Of a stretch of DNA of 64,000 bases, positions 1 through 7,949 are shown one piece after another. Source of the DNA: JAIROC01 sp031553535 (GTDB lineage Bacteria > Bacteroidota > Bacteroidia > Bacteroidales > WCHB1-69). Below the pieces are notes generated by a model. It did not search any database. It was given only the letters and a program-made list of their open reading frames with translations, and was not told the DNA's origin. Positions within the stretch are counted from its first letter, which is position 1. Each line of letters begins with the position of its first letter. Position numbers and translations under genes: made by a program. Location of the stretch: NCBI GenBank assembly GCA_031553535.1, contig JAVBLM010000017.1, forward strand, positions 15,191-79,190, in the 5' to 3' direction.

Positions 1-4
1 AAAA

Positions 5-32
5 GAGCGAACAATAATTTTATTGTTCGCTC
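5..32 (-). terminator. Intrinsic terminator of exported sod gene
   Basis: A perfect 12-bp inverted repeat (5-16 with 21-32) with a 4-nt loop. Read on the minus strand it is followed by a run of T (complement of positions 1-4). It lies 28 bp after the stop codon of the minus-strand superoxide dismutase gene. Confidence 0.85.
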
Positions 33-59
33 TCTATCCAAACACTATGAAATCTATTT

Positions 60-734
60 TTAATTTATTAATCTTTCTACTTCATTCCAGTTTACTACCT
101 GCCAAAATGCTTTTGCATAATCGACACGTTTAGATTGATATTTTAAATAATAGGCATGTTCCCAAACATCCAATGCCAATACAGGTTCTCCTTTAACATC
201 TGCCATCGGCATAATCGGATTATCCTGGTTTGGAGTCGAAACAATACGTAGTTTCTCGTTTTTATCTTTGATCAGCCATACCCAACCCGAACCAAAGCGT
301 CCCAGTGCTTCCTTCTCAAACTCTGCTTTAAAAGCGTCTACACTGCCAAAAGATTCTGTTAATTTTTTCTCCAACGCCGGTGACATGGGAACAGAATTTG
401 CAGGCGCTAATATACTCCAGAATAAAGTATGATTATAATGACCTCCTCCATTATTACGAACCGCAGTGCGAATACTTTCCGGAACCTCATTCAAATCACG
501 CAATAATTCTCCAATTTCTTTCTTTGATAATTCAGGATAACTTTTCAATGCATTATTTAAATTATTCACATATGCCGCATGATGGTTGTTATAATGAATA
601 TTCATCGTTTCAGCATCTATATATGGTTCCAGCGCATTATAAGCATAGGATAATTTTGGTAAACTATATTGCGCAAAAACAACTGTTATAGAACAAAGGA
701 AAATACCTAAAAATAAATAACCTACTTTTTTCAT
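60..734 (-). CDS. Exported superoxide dismutase, Mn-type signature
   Basis: Superoxide dismutase of the Fe/Mn family, 224 aa, converting superoxide to peroxide and oxygen. The first 21 residues form a clear Sec signal peptide (hydrophobic core, cleavage near VFA|QYS), so the enzyme should act in the periplasm or be lipid-free and exported. The four metal ligands are visible: H47, H102, D189 and H193 (in DVWEHAYY). The sequence GGGHYNH before the second ligand and NQD near residue 170 are the pattern seen in Mn-type enzymes, unlike the neighbouring paralogue. It lies downstream of, and in the same direction as, the cytoplasmic sod gene, but a strong hairpin separates them, so they are probably separate units. 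The metal call is an inference from these residues. Confidence 0.93.
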   Translation of the reverse strand: MKKVGYLFLGIFLCSITVVFAQYSLPKLSYAYNALEPYIDAETMNIHYNNHHAAYVNNLNNALKSYPELSKKEIGELLRDLNEVPESIRTAVRNNGGGHYNHTLFWSILAPANSVPMSPALEKKLTESFGSVDAFKAEFEKEALGRFGSGWVWLIKDKNEKLRIVSTPNQDNPIMPMADVKGEPVLALDVWEHAYYLKYQSKRVDYAKAFWQVVNWNEVERLIN

Positions 735-773
735 TTCTTAATTTTTGTTATTCAGAATATAATAAGAATATTT

Positions 774-823
774 ATAATTAATAACAAATAAACTTCATTT
801 TTTGTTTATTTGTTATTAATTAT
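774..823 (-). terminator. 20-bp stem hairpin between the two sod genes
   Basis: A perfect 20-bp AT-rich inverted repeat (774-793 with 804-823) with a 10-nt loop. It lies 36 bp downstream of the stop of the cytoplasmic sod gene and 39 bp upstream of the start of the exported one. It probably terminates or stabilises the upstream transcript; it could also attenuate read-through into the second sod gene. Confidence 0.6.
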
Positions 824-859
824 GTCATTATGTGTCTTAAGCAAAAAATGTACTTGCAA

Positions 860-1438
860 TTATTTGCCGGTAAATCGTTTCTCTACCAAACGCCAATCAA
901 TAATATTCCATAAAGCAGCTACATAATCTGCTCTTCTGTTCTGATAGTCTAAATAATAAGCATGCTCCCAAACATCAAAAGTCAACAAAGGAATTAATCC
1001 TTTAGTAAGAGGTGTTCCTGCATTGCTTTCTTTCGTGATTTGAAGTTTATTATTATTGTCTTTGGAGAGCCATGCCCAACCGGATCCGAATATAGAAACC
1101 GCTGCGTCTGAAAATTCCTTCTTAAAGTTTTCAAAACTTCCCCATTGATCATTTATCTGTTTTGCCAATTCCCCTGTCGGAGCCGGAATGAACGGAGGAG
1201 TAAACTGTTCAAAATAAAATTCATGGTTCCAAGCCTGAGAAGCGTTATTAAAGATAGCTCCTTCCGACTTTTTTACAATATTGATTAAACTTTCTTTCTC
1301 AAGAGGAGTTCCTGCGATTAATTTATTTAAATTCGCTACATAAGTCTGATAATGTTTTCCGAAATGGAAATCAATTGTATGTTCACTAATTGTAGGGTTA
1401 AGTACGCTACTTGCGTATGGTAATGTAATAGGATTCAT
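860..1438 (-). CDS. sodB: Cytoplasmic superoxide dismutase, Fe-type signature
   Basis: Superoxide dismutase of 192 aa, the normal length for a cytoplasmic Fe/Mn enzyme, with no signal peptide. Metal ligands are H25, H72, D155 and H159. The segment FNNASQAWNH puts a glutamine (Q68) four residues before the second histidine, and SNAGTPL near residue 138 has alanine at the other position; both are the Fe-type pattern. It should protect the cytoplasm of an anaerobe or microaerophile from superoxide. It is the upstream member of a tandem pair with an exported paralogue. Many Bacteroidales enzymes of this type are cambialistic, so the metal in vivo cannot be fixed from sequence. Confidence 0.93.
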   Translation of the reverse strand: MNPITLPYASSVLNPTISEHTIDFHFGKHYQTYVANLNKLIAGTPLEKESLINIVKKSEGAIFNNASQAWNHEFYFEQFTPPFIPAPTGELAKQINDQWGSFENFKKEFSDAAVSIFGSGWAWLSKDNNNKLQITKESNAGTPLTKGLIPLLTFDVWEHAYYLDYQNRRADYVAALWNIIDWRLVEKRFTGK

Positions 1439-2255
1439 AATCTAAATATTTTAATTATATTTATTCTCTAAATATTATTTAACAATATTCGAGCCAAAAA
1501 TGTTCATCTTCGAATTTTCTTAATTATATTCTATAAAGGTCTCGTAACCTATAATGGCGTTTTTTCTTTGTTGCTTATTGTATTCCATGTAAAAACAAAT
1601 GGATTTCTGTTATTTTCACTAATCCAACGAGTGTTGTCCGAATATCAACCGAGAAGTATGCTGTTTTTTGGAAGTTGTCAAACGTTGATTAGTAGACGGG
1701 CTCTCTTCCTCCTACATTCCCGGGCAATTCGGGTAGGTTCGACTGTTTCGGCTTGATGCTGACATGAAAGAGTTTATCACCCGGGTAAAATTTATAAAAG
1801 AACAGGAAAAGAAAAAAGTTAATTAGTGGTATATTAACACAATTTTTACGGCAAAAAAAAGAAAATATATTCATCTGTTTTTCAATACTTAAGAGAGAGA
1901 ATATGTAACAAACAGCCAATCGCATAAAAACCACTTGTCCTCTCGGTTGGAACGACAAGTGATTTCGGTTAAAATGACAAGTGGTTTCAGTCGAGAGGAC
2001 AAGTGATTCCGACCGAGAGAACAAGTCAATTTTGAGCAAAATGACAGGCCGTTTTAATCTGAACAACAAGAAATCCATTATAAGATAGAGTATCAATAAA
2101 TAAATACAGATAGAGTATCGCCGTTTTTTTTCGTTGTTTGTCCTGAAAAATAAAAAATTAACAAAATAAATAAAGTGGGTAAAAGATAATTCTCATTGAT
2201 ATAAAAACAATAAACAGTATAGATAGTAAACTAAAAGATTAACAGTAAACAATAT
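1439..2255. other. Gene-poor 0.8-kb intergenic region
   Basis: No convincing gene. Open frames here have no recognisable domain and cross repeats. It contains a relatively GC-rich patch (1690-1790) with two CCCGGG palindromes (1719-1724, 1780-1785), a 22-bp satellite (1932-2064), and two copies of GATAGAGTATC (2084-2094 and 2109-2119). The part next to 1438 should hold the sodB promoter, but I see no good consensus match. Confidence 0.6.
1932..2064. repeat. Short 22-bp tandem repeat array with inverted copy
   Basis: Five consecutive units of 22-23 bp start at 1954, 1976, 1998, 2020 and 2043. The first three begin GACAAGTG and the last two are degenerate. Immediately upstream, 1932-1952 is an inverted copy of the unit and is nearly complementary to 2008-2028, so the region could fold as RNA or as a cruciform. 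There are no unique spacers, so it is not a CRISPR array. Confidence 0.8.
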
Positions 2256-2777
2256 CTACCAAATACAAGCTTCTTCCTTAAACCATTTGTTTTGAGCACG
2301 CAAAGTTTGTTCAATAATATCACGAACACAACCTTCACCTCCTTTACAATGAGAGAGATAGTGTGATGTTTGTTGTATTTCAATAGCGGCATCAGCAGGA
2401 CAAGATTTTAAACCTGCTAATTGCATAACATCATAGTCAGGGATATCATCTCCCATATAAACAACATGTTCCGCCTTAATATCATTATGTTTCAAATATT
2501 CAGTAAAAGTTTTTGTTTTATCGGCTACTTTCAAAAAAATATCCATTTGTGGAAATCCTTGATAACGTAACCGCATACTTTCGGAATACCCTCCCGAAAT
2601 AATGCATATCCTATATCCTTGTTTTAACGCATATTGAATAGCATAACCATCTTTCACATCCGTGACACGAAGTTGATCTCCGTCAGGTAAAACCATTACT
2701 TTTCCTGTACTTAAAACTCCATCAAAATCGAAAATAAATGTTGTTATATGCTTTAGCTTTTCTTTATAATTTTTCAT
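2256..2777 (-). CDS. kdsC: KDO 8-phosphate phosphatase (HAD family)
   Basis: HAD-superfamily phosphatase of the KdsC/YrbI type, which removes phosphate from 3-deoxy-D-manno-octulosonate 8-phosphate in lipopolysaccharide inner-core synthesis in the cytoplasm. Motif I is FDFDGVL (about residues 16-22), motif II ISGG, and motif III GDDIPD. There is no cap domain, as expected for this tetrameric C0 family. I start it at the ATG at 2777, giving 173 aa, because this ATG overlaps the stop of the upstream gene as ATGA (translational coupling). A longer reading to 2834 would add 19 residues inside the neighbour. It is the last gene of a three-gene operon with the DUF2520 and RdgB-like genes. Confidence 0.88.
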   Translation of the reverse strand: MKNYKEKLKHITTFIFDFDGVLSTGKVMVLPDGDQLRVTDVKDGYAIQYALKQGYRICIISGGYSESMRLRYQGFPQMDIFLKVADKTKTFTEYLKHNDIKAEHVVYMGDDIPDYDVMQLAGLKSCPADAAIEIQQTSHYLSHCKGGEGCVRDIIEQTLRAQNKWFKEEACIW

Positions 2778-3553
2778 AGAATATGCTGCTGCTTTTGAAT
2801 AATTTTTGAAATTAACCGATATAATTCTTTCCAATCTTCATCTTCCATCATCCTAATATGCTTATTCATAATGTTTATATCATTACGTATTGCAGGCCCT
2901 GTCTGTGCGTCTATTGGAAAAAGACTGTTTACTTTTTCTGCTGTTTCATTAATTAAAGGTAACGCAATTTTAAAATCTATATTTTCCTTTTGAAGAATTT
3001 GTTGGGCAATCACATACATTCCATTCGAGAAATTAGAGGCAAAAACACCTGCCAAATGTAAATGCATCCGTTGTTCCGTATTCAATAAACAAGTGATAGG
3101 AGACAACTCATTAGCAAGTGTTATAAGTAGACTTTCCACCTGGGGATTAGATGCCTCTATACAAACAGGGACATTTTCGAAATCTACAATTTTATTTTTA
3201 CTAAATGATTGAAAAGGGTATACAACCCCATAGTTATCAGAGAGGTTTTCCAAAATCTTCATCTCCGAAGATCCGGAAGTATGGACACAAATTGCCGTAG
3301 TTTTGGGAAAAGAGGCAATAACTTCCTGATAAGCGTCATCTTTAACAGAAATAATATACAAATCAGACAACGGAAGCATTGCAATAGTATCAACCGCTTT
3401 TGATTTCACCTGTTCTGCCAATGCTCTTGCATTATCCGGATTTCGACTAAACACACAGTCTATTAGATATCCACAGGCAAATAATCTTTTTGTCAGATGC
3501 CAGGCTACATTTCCTGACCCAATTACCGATATCGACATTTTTAATGACGCCAT
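2774..3553 (-). CDS. Rossmann-fold / DUF2520 protein
   Basis: A 259-aa protein of the Rossmann-like plus DUF2520 family. The N-terminus has the dinucleotide-binding pattern VIGSGNVAWHL (about residues 10-20), followed by a helical C-terminal half typical of DUF2520. It resembles F420/NADP- or ketopantoate-reductase-like dehydrogenases, but the substrate is unknown. The ATG at 3553 is one base after the stop of the upstream gene; the ATG at 3538 (MSISVIG) is an equally good start. Its 3' end overlaps the kdsC start by four bases. The operon position suggests co-expression with nucleotide-sanitation and LPS genes but does not define its reaction. Confidence 0.82.
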   Translation of the reverse strand: MASLKMSISVIGSGNVAWHLTKRLFACGYLIDCVFSRNPDNARALAEQVKSKAVDTIAMLPLSDLYIISVKDDAYQEVIASFPKTTAICVHTSGSSEMKILENLSDNYGVVYPFQSFSKNKIVDFENVPVCIEASNPQVESLLITLANELSPITCLLNTEQRMHLHLAGVFASNFSNGMYVIAQQILQKENIDFKIALPLINETAEKVNSLFPIDAQTGPAIRNDINIMNKHIRMMEDEDWKELYRLISKIIQKQQHIL

Positions 3554-3554
3554 A

Positions 3555-4136
3555 TTAATAGTCTTTCCGCTTTAAAAAATTCGATAATTTCTCCAATGCC
3601 CTTCCCCTATGGCTAATTGCATTTTTTTCATTCAGATTCATTTCTGCAAACGAAACAGCATGTTCCAACGGTTGAAAAACAGGATCATATCCGAAGCCCT
3701 TTTCCCCGTGTTTTTCACGCAGAATAGTTCCATCAACCTTTCCTTCAAACAGATATTCTTTTCCATCAAGGATTAATGCAATAACCGTTCTAAAACATGC
3801 CTGACGATTATCAACCCCTCTCATTTCATCCAACACCTTATTTACATTATCTTCAAATGAGCATTGATTGCCTGCATAACGAGCCGAATACACCCCCGGA
3901 CGACCATCCAATGCTTCAATTTCCAATCCGGTATCATCCGAAAAACAGTTTGTATGGTATTTCCTGTAGATATAACGAGCCTTTTGAAGAGCATTGCCCT
4001 GTAAATCCGGTTGATCTTCCGGTATATCATCATAGCAACTGATGTCTGACAATGATAATATATTACAAGTTGCGCCTATTACAGATTTTACTTCTTCCAA
4101 TTTATGCTTATTATTGCTTGCAAAAACTAATTCCAT
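3555..4136 (-). CDS. rdgB: RdgB/HAM1 non-canonical purine NTP pyrophosphatase
   Basis: A 193-aa inosine/xanthosine triphosphate pyrophosphatase that hydrolyses dITP, XTP and related damaged nucleotides to monophosphates, keeping them out of DNA and RNA. Family motifs are all present: ASNNKHKLEEV at the N-terminus, SDDTGLEIEALDGRPGVYSARYAG in the middle (catalytic acidic pair in SDD), GFGYDPVF, and the C-terminal SHRGRAL. Length is normal. It is the first gene of the operon rdgB-DUF2520-kdsC; the neighbour begins one base after its stop. Confidence 0.93.
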   Translation of the reverse strand: MELVFASNNKHKLEEVKSVIGATCNILSLSDISCYDDIPEDQPDLQGNALQKARYIYRKYHTNCFSDDTGLEIEALDGRPGVYSARYAGNQCSFEDNVNKVLDEMRGVDNRQACFRTVIALILDGKEYLFEGKVDGTILREKHGEKGFGYDPVFQPLEHAVSFAEMNLNEKNAISHRGRALEKLSNFLKRKDY

Positions 4137-4271
4137 ATATCTTTATTTTACCTTTTACTTCCGGATTTGTAGAAACCCTTTACAATAATTATAAAAACTA
4201 TCAAATATAAAAGCAAATATAATGAAATAATTCAACATTTTGCTCTTTCTTTGTTTGTTTAGTCTCTATTA

Positions 4272-5393
4272 TTATTTAGGAACTGCTCTTTTAAAACTAT
4301 TCAATGCAAGTTTGAGAGAAAAAATATGAGAATACAAGGCAGTAGATACGTTTCCAAGATTACAATATGCATAATCAATTGTAAAAATATCTTTAATACA
4401 AATCCCCACACCCATATTTATCTGACAGGTTGTAACTGTTTTTTGTCCCTTCTCCAAGTCAAGTTTTACTTCCTTCTGAAAATTTCCAACCCCTGTCCGT
4501 AAAAAAACAATATTTTTATAACCGAATTCTATTCCCATGTGCGGAGAAATATTCATTGCCTTACTACTAATTAACTCATTACGCCTTCCATCAAAACTCA
4601 GGTCAAAATCAATTGTCGTCATAAGAGAAAATCCTTTCCCTAACTCAAAATCTCTTCCGGCACCAATTAACAATCGAGGCAAAGTATATTCCAACCCATT
4701 CTCAGGGATTTCATTTCCCGTAACCTCAAAAACTTCTTTCATCTCATCCGAGAGATTAAAATACCAGGCATTAAAAGTAGAGGTCAAATCTTTTGCTACC
4801 AATCCGAACCTCCATTTTTTAATTTGATACTGGAGCCCTGCATCCAATCCAAACCCCCATGCTCCTGCAAAATCCCCTATACGGCGATGCACAATCTTGA
4901 AATTAGCCCCGAAAGCAAGACCTTTAACCTGTTTAAATGTTCGTCCATAAGATAATAGCACTCCCCAATCGGCAGCGGTAAAATAAGTAATCAAGTCATA
5001 ATTGACATTCCCCTGTTTATCTATCAATTGAGTTGTATTAGGAATATTGTCAACGCCAAAACGAATAACGGTAGCCCCAATGGCTTGATCTTCATCTATG
5101 CGATAGGAAAAAGCACCATAATCATACTTGGCAATACCCGCAAAATACTCTGCATGCATTAACGACAATTGATACTTTTGCTTCACATTACCCAAACCCG
5201 CAGGATTCCAATACCCGGACGTCACATCGTCTGACATGGCAACCTGTGTATTAGCCAATGCAAGACCCTTTGCCCCAACACCCAAGGTAAGAAATTCATT
5301 GCTATATTTCGATTGCCCCTGTCCGATAAAAGGAACACAAAGAACCGCCAATAAAACAAATATGGAAAAATGTCTGCTTTTAGTTTTACTCAT
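4272..5393 (-). CDS. PorV/PorQ-family outer-membrane beta-barrel protein
   Basis: A 373-aa protein of the PorV/PorQ (UPF0164-like) family. A signal peptide is present (cleavage near GQG|QSK), followed by the family start FLTLGVGAKGLALANTQVAMSDD and YWNPAGLG, then alternating beta strands consistent with a FadL-like outer-membrane barrel. PorV is the T9SS outer-membrane protein that shuttles cargo from the translocon to the attachment complex; several Bacteroidota encode extra paralogues, and I cannot tell whether this is PorV itself. It is transcribed alone, divergently from the PPTase gene. A porQ gene is also present at 50.4 kb. Confidence 0.75.
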   Translation of the reverse strand: MSKTKSRHFSIFVLLAVLCVPFIGQGQSKYSNEFLTLGVGAKGLALANTQVAMSDDVTSGYWNPAGLGNVKQKYQLSLMHAEYFAGIAKYDYGAFSYRIDEDQAIGATVIRFGVDNIPNTTQLIDKQGNVNYDLITYFTAADWGVLLSYGRTFKQVKGLAFGANFKIVHRRIGDFAGAWGFGLDAGLQYQIKKWRFGLVAKDLTSTFNAWYFNLSDEMKEVFEVTGNEIPENGLEYTLPRLLIGAGRDFELGKGFSLMTTIDFDLSFDGRRNELISSKAMNISPHMGIEFGYKNIVFLRTGVGNFQKEVKLDLEKGQKTVTTCQINMGVGICIKDIFTIDYAYCNLGNVSTALYSHIFSLKLALNSFKRAVPK

Positions 5394-5575
5394 TTAACTC
5401 TAGAAAATAGCATTCTGATGTTATAATAAATCTCCATAACACTTTTTTTATAACGACAAATCCTTAAAAACATTATATCATATTATTTATATTTTTGAAG
5501 GGGATTATAATTCTTGGATAATCATTGTACTGTATGAATGAAGTCTCAAATAGAAATATCAATAATTAAAAAATA

Positions 5576-5583
5576 TATCTTTG
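5576..5583 (+). promoter_or_regulatory. Candidate -7 element (TATCTTTG)
   Basis: TATCTTTG matches the Bacteroidota sigma-ABfr -7 consensus TAnnTTTG, 18 bp upstream of the PPTase ATG. No good -33 TTG lies at the expected distance, so it is a weak call. Confidence 0.4.
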
Positions 5584-5601
5584 TATTTATTAATATAAAA
5601 C

Positions 5602-6231
5602 ATGCCTCTATATCTATCAGAAAATATAAATAATACAAGCTTTTTCTCCGTCTGGAAGTTAACAGAAAGTGAAGAAGAATTACTCCGGTTAAGACCATTA
5701 TCCGAGCAAGAAAACAGTTGTTTTTGTTTCCTAAAAAACAATAAACGACGGAAGGAATGGCTGACAAATAGAATTTTATTAACACATCTAATCGGACAAG
5801 ATTTTTCATTGGATTATCTTCCAAACGGAAAACCGATCTTGCTAAATCCCAAATTATTTTTATCTATTTCTCATTCCGAGAATTTCGCTGCTGTTTTTAT
5901 CTCCAAAAATAAAGAAATTGGCATTGACATTGAAAAAGTCAGAGACAATATGGGGTCGTTAAAAGATAAATTTTTACTCCCTGAAGAGTCTCAGGTAATC
6001 GATCATTCCGATAATATATTACTGCATGTTTATTGGGGAGCCAAGGAAGCAATGTATAAAATATATAGTTTATATCATCCTCTGTTTACGGAACATTTAT
6101 CATTATCTTGCATTAATCTTCAAAAAGGCACAGCAACAGGGAAAATCAAAAAAGAAGATATTGAGAAAACAGTAAACGTCATTTTCAAGCAAATCGAAGA
6201 TAATATACTGGTTTGTTGTTTCGAAGATTAA
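5602..6231 (+). CDS. 4'-phosphopantetheinyl transferase, Sfp type
   Basis: A 209-aa enzyme that transfers phosphopantetheine from CoA to a serine of a carrier protein. The three family motifs are visible: SISHS (88-92), GIDIE (107-111, metal ligands D109 and E111), and WGAKEAMYK (145-153, with K148, E149 and K153). The length fits the Sfp/Gsp class rather than the short AcpS class. No carrier protein or synthase lies beside it, so the target could be the fatty-acid ACP or a distant secondary-metabolite system. The 3' end overlaps that of the convergent comF gene by four bases. Confidence 0.88.
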   Translation: MPLYLSENINNTSFFSVWKLTESEEELLRLRPLSEQENSCFCFLKNNKRRKEWLTNRILLTHLIGQDFSLDYLPNGKPILLNPKLFLSISHSENFAAVFISKNKEIGIDIEKVRDNMGSLKDKFLLPEESQVIDHSDNILLHVYWGAKEAMYKIYSLYHPLFTEHLSLSCINLQKGTATGKIKKEDIEKTVNVIFKQIEDNILVCCFED

Positions 6232-6920
6232 TTAACAGCATAACCTAAACACGCAACACTAACTTTCGTCGCTTCAAGAGTTAATAATAATTGAGCTGCA
6301 GATTCTATGGTTGCACCTGTTGTAACAATATCATCTACCAGCAAAATATGTTTGCCTGCCAATTTCTCATTTTCTGCCAATTGAAAAATTTCCGAAACAT
6401 TTTCCCATCGATTATATCTAGTCTTTTTGGTTTGAGTTGATGTTTCCATAACACGAATTAACGAAGTATTATCTATTTGCCTAGGTATCACTTCCGCTAT
6501 TCCCTGTCCTATACATGTACTCTGATTATATCCTCTTTTTCTTAACTTTCTCGAATGAAGCGGTATAGGTACAATAATATCAACAGACTCAAATTCCTTA
6601 TTTTCTATCAAGCTTAATCCAAACAAATGACCTAAATAAACCCCTACTTCTTTATTCCCTCTATATTTTAACTGATGGATAACATTTTGAAAAACACTCC
6701 CCTTCTTGAAAAAACAAAACGCAGTGGCTCTAAAAACAGGAACTCTCCCTGCAAAAACCATTTCCAACGGATTGTTTTTGTATGTATGAAAATTGGTTTT
6801 GGGCAAATTCGATAAACAATACATACATAAACATTTCTCTCCTTTTACAAGCGTTCTTCCACATCCATCACAATATTTCGGATAGAAGAGAGAAACAAAA
6901 TCAGAGAGATAAGATAACAT
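6228..6920 (-). CDS. comF: ComF family phosphoribosyltransferase-like protein
   Basis: A 230-aa ComF-family protein. An N-terminal zinc-ribbon-like cluster (C17, C20, C30, C32, C35) is followed by a phosphoribosyltransferase fold with RGYNQ (129-133) and the PRPP-binding loop ILLVDDIVTTGAT (192-204). Homologues (ComFC, GntX) take part in DNA uptake during transformation in naturally competent bacteria, and in other species the role is unclear. Its start is 2 bp from the stop of the upstream SDR gene, so the two are probably co-transcribed. Confidence 0.9.
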   Translation of the reverse strand: MLSYLSDFVSLFYPKYCDGCGRTLVKGEKCLCMYCLSNLPKTNFHTYKNNPLEMVFAGRVPVFRATAFCFFKKGSVFQNVIHQLKYRGNKEVGVYLGHLFGLSLIENKEFESVDIIVPIPLHSRKLRKRGYNQSTCIGQGIAEVIPRQIDNTSLIRVMETSTQTKKTRYNRWENVSEIFQLAENEKLAGKHILLVDDIVTTGATIESAAQLLLTLEATKVSVACLGYAVN

Positions 6921-6922
6921 AA

Positions 6923-7768
6923 TTATATACTTACGTATTTATCAATAAATTCCATTGTCTGCTGTTTCAACAGTTTCTTTTGGGAATGATTATTCATAAT
7001 GGAAAAAGGTACTTCTTTGATTTTTCTGCTCTTGAATAACTTTCCCGTTGCGGTATTGTCTTCGTTTTCAACAGCCAAATAAATAATAGTATCTGCGCCC
7101 TGGAGTGAAGTACGGATCAGAGGACGAAAAAACAGATCACACGACTTATCAATAATTTTATTTCCCATACAAATAATCTTTGTGCTTACTATTCCCGGAT
7201 CAACACAATTAACTGTAATCCCTTTATGTTTCCAATTTTCTGCCCACTCCAACGTAGCATAGTATAATGCTAATTTGGAATGCGAATAATATGCAAACCT
7301 GTTAAACCTGGATGAATTACAGGCTAAAAAGTCCGGACTTATTTTCCCATATTGCAACATGAGGGAAACCGTATTGATAATTTTTGCTCCGTCGGACATA
7401 ATCGGCAATAATTGCTCTGTTAAAATATACGGTCCTAAATAATTCACGGCTATTGTATATTCCACATTTTCTTTTGTTTTTTGAGGTTCTTTACATAAAA
7501 CACCTGCATTGTTGAGCAATATATCTATCTGTGTATATTTTGAATGAACTTCTTTAACAAACTGATGAATAGAATCAAAAGAGGATAAATCCATTTGTAT
7601 AACTTCTATGAGAGAAATGCCTGTTTCCCGTTTAATCTGTTCACAAATAACCTCTCCCTTTTGCTTGTTTTTACACGCCATTACAACCATGAATCCATCT
7701 TTTGCCAATGCACTTGTAAGATTTTTTCCTATTCCTCCATCTGCACCCGTAATAATCCCTACTTTCAT
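6923..7768 (-). CDS. Short-chain dehydrogenase/reductase
   Basis: A 281-aa classical SDR. Cofactor motif TGADGGIG (7-14), NNAG (86-89), catalytic S135 and the YSHSK active-site motif (Y161, K165) are all present, so it should be an active NAD(P)-dependent oxidoreductase. The overall form is like retinol dehydrogenase or WWOX-type SDRs, but the substrate cannot be read from sequence. It is followed after 2 bp by comF in the same direction. A -7-like TACTTTTG on the minus strand (complement of 7787-7794) lies about 20 bp upstream of the start. Confidence 0.88.
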   Translation of the reverse strand: MKVGIITGADGGIGKNLTSALAKDGFMVVMACKNKQKGEVICEQIKRETGISLIEVIQMDLSSFDSIHQFVKEVHSKYTQIDILLNNAGVLCKEPQKTKENVEYTIAVNYLGPYILTEQLLPIMSDGAKIINTVSLMLQYGKISPDFLACNSSRFNRFAYYSHSKLALYYATLEWAENWKHKGITVNCVDPGIVSTKIICMGNKIIDKSCDLFFRPLIRTSLQGADTIIYLAVENEDNTATGKLFKSRKIKEVPFSIMNNHSQKKLLKQQTMEFIDKYVSI

Positions 7769-7806
7769 CTCTTTTTATTATTTTTGCAAAAGTACATTAT
7801 TTCATA

Positions 7807-7891
7807 TGTTGCTTAACATTAAGAATGATTTTATCTGTTTTTTCTCGTGATAAAAAAGTAAAAACGCATAATCTTCAACCATTAAGCAACA
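7807..7891. promoter_or_regulatory. Spaced inverted repeat between divergent genes
   Basis: A perfect 10-bp inverted repeat (TGTTGCTTAA at 7807-7816 and its complement at 7882-7891) separated by 65 bp. It sits between the divergent SDR and GLUG-protein genes, upstream of both. It could be a paired operator; there is no direct evidence for a cognate regulator. Confidence 0.3.
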
Positions 7892-7949
7892 AAAAACGTT
7901 AAATGTGTATCTAAATAAATATAAAAGAAAATATTTTATTTATAGAAAC

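Noticed and set aside
1690..1790. GC-rich patch with TTCGAC/TTCGGC as a tRNA-like or tmRNA fragment
   Set aside because: No cloverleaf arms or acceptor pairing could be built around it by eye.
1954..2064. 22-bp array as a CRISPR
   Set aside because: No spacers between units, and the units are too short and degenerate.
1689..2096. 135-codon minus-strand frame between kdsC and sodB
   Set aside because: It crosses the 22-bp satellite and has no domain or start context. It is probably a chance frame.
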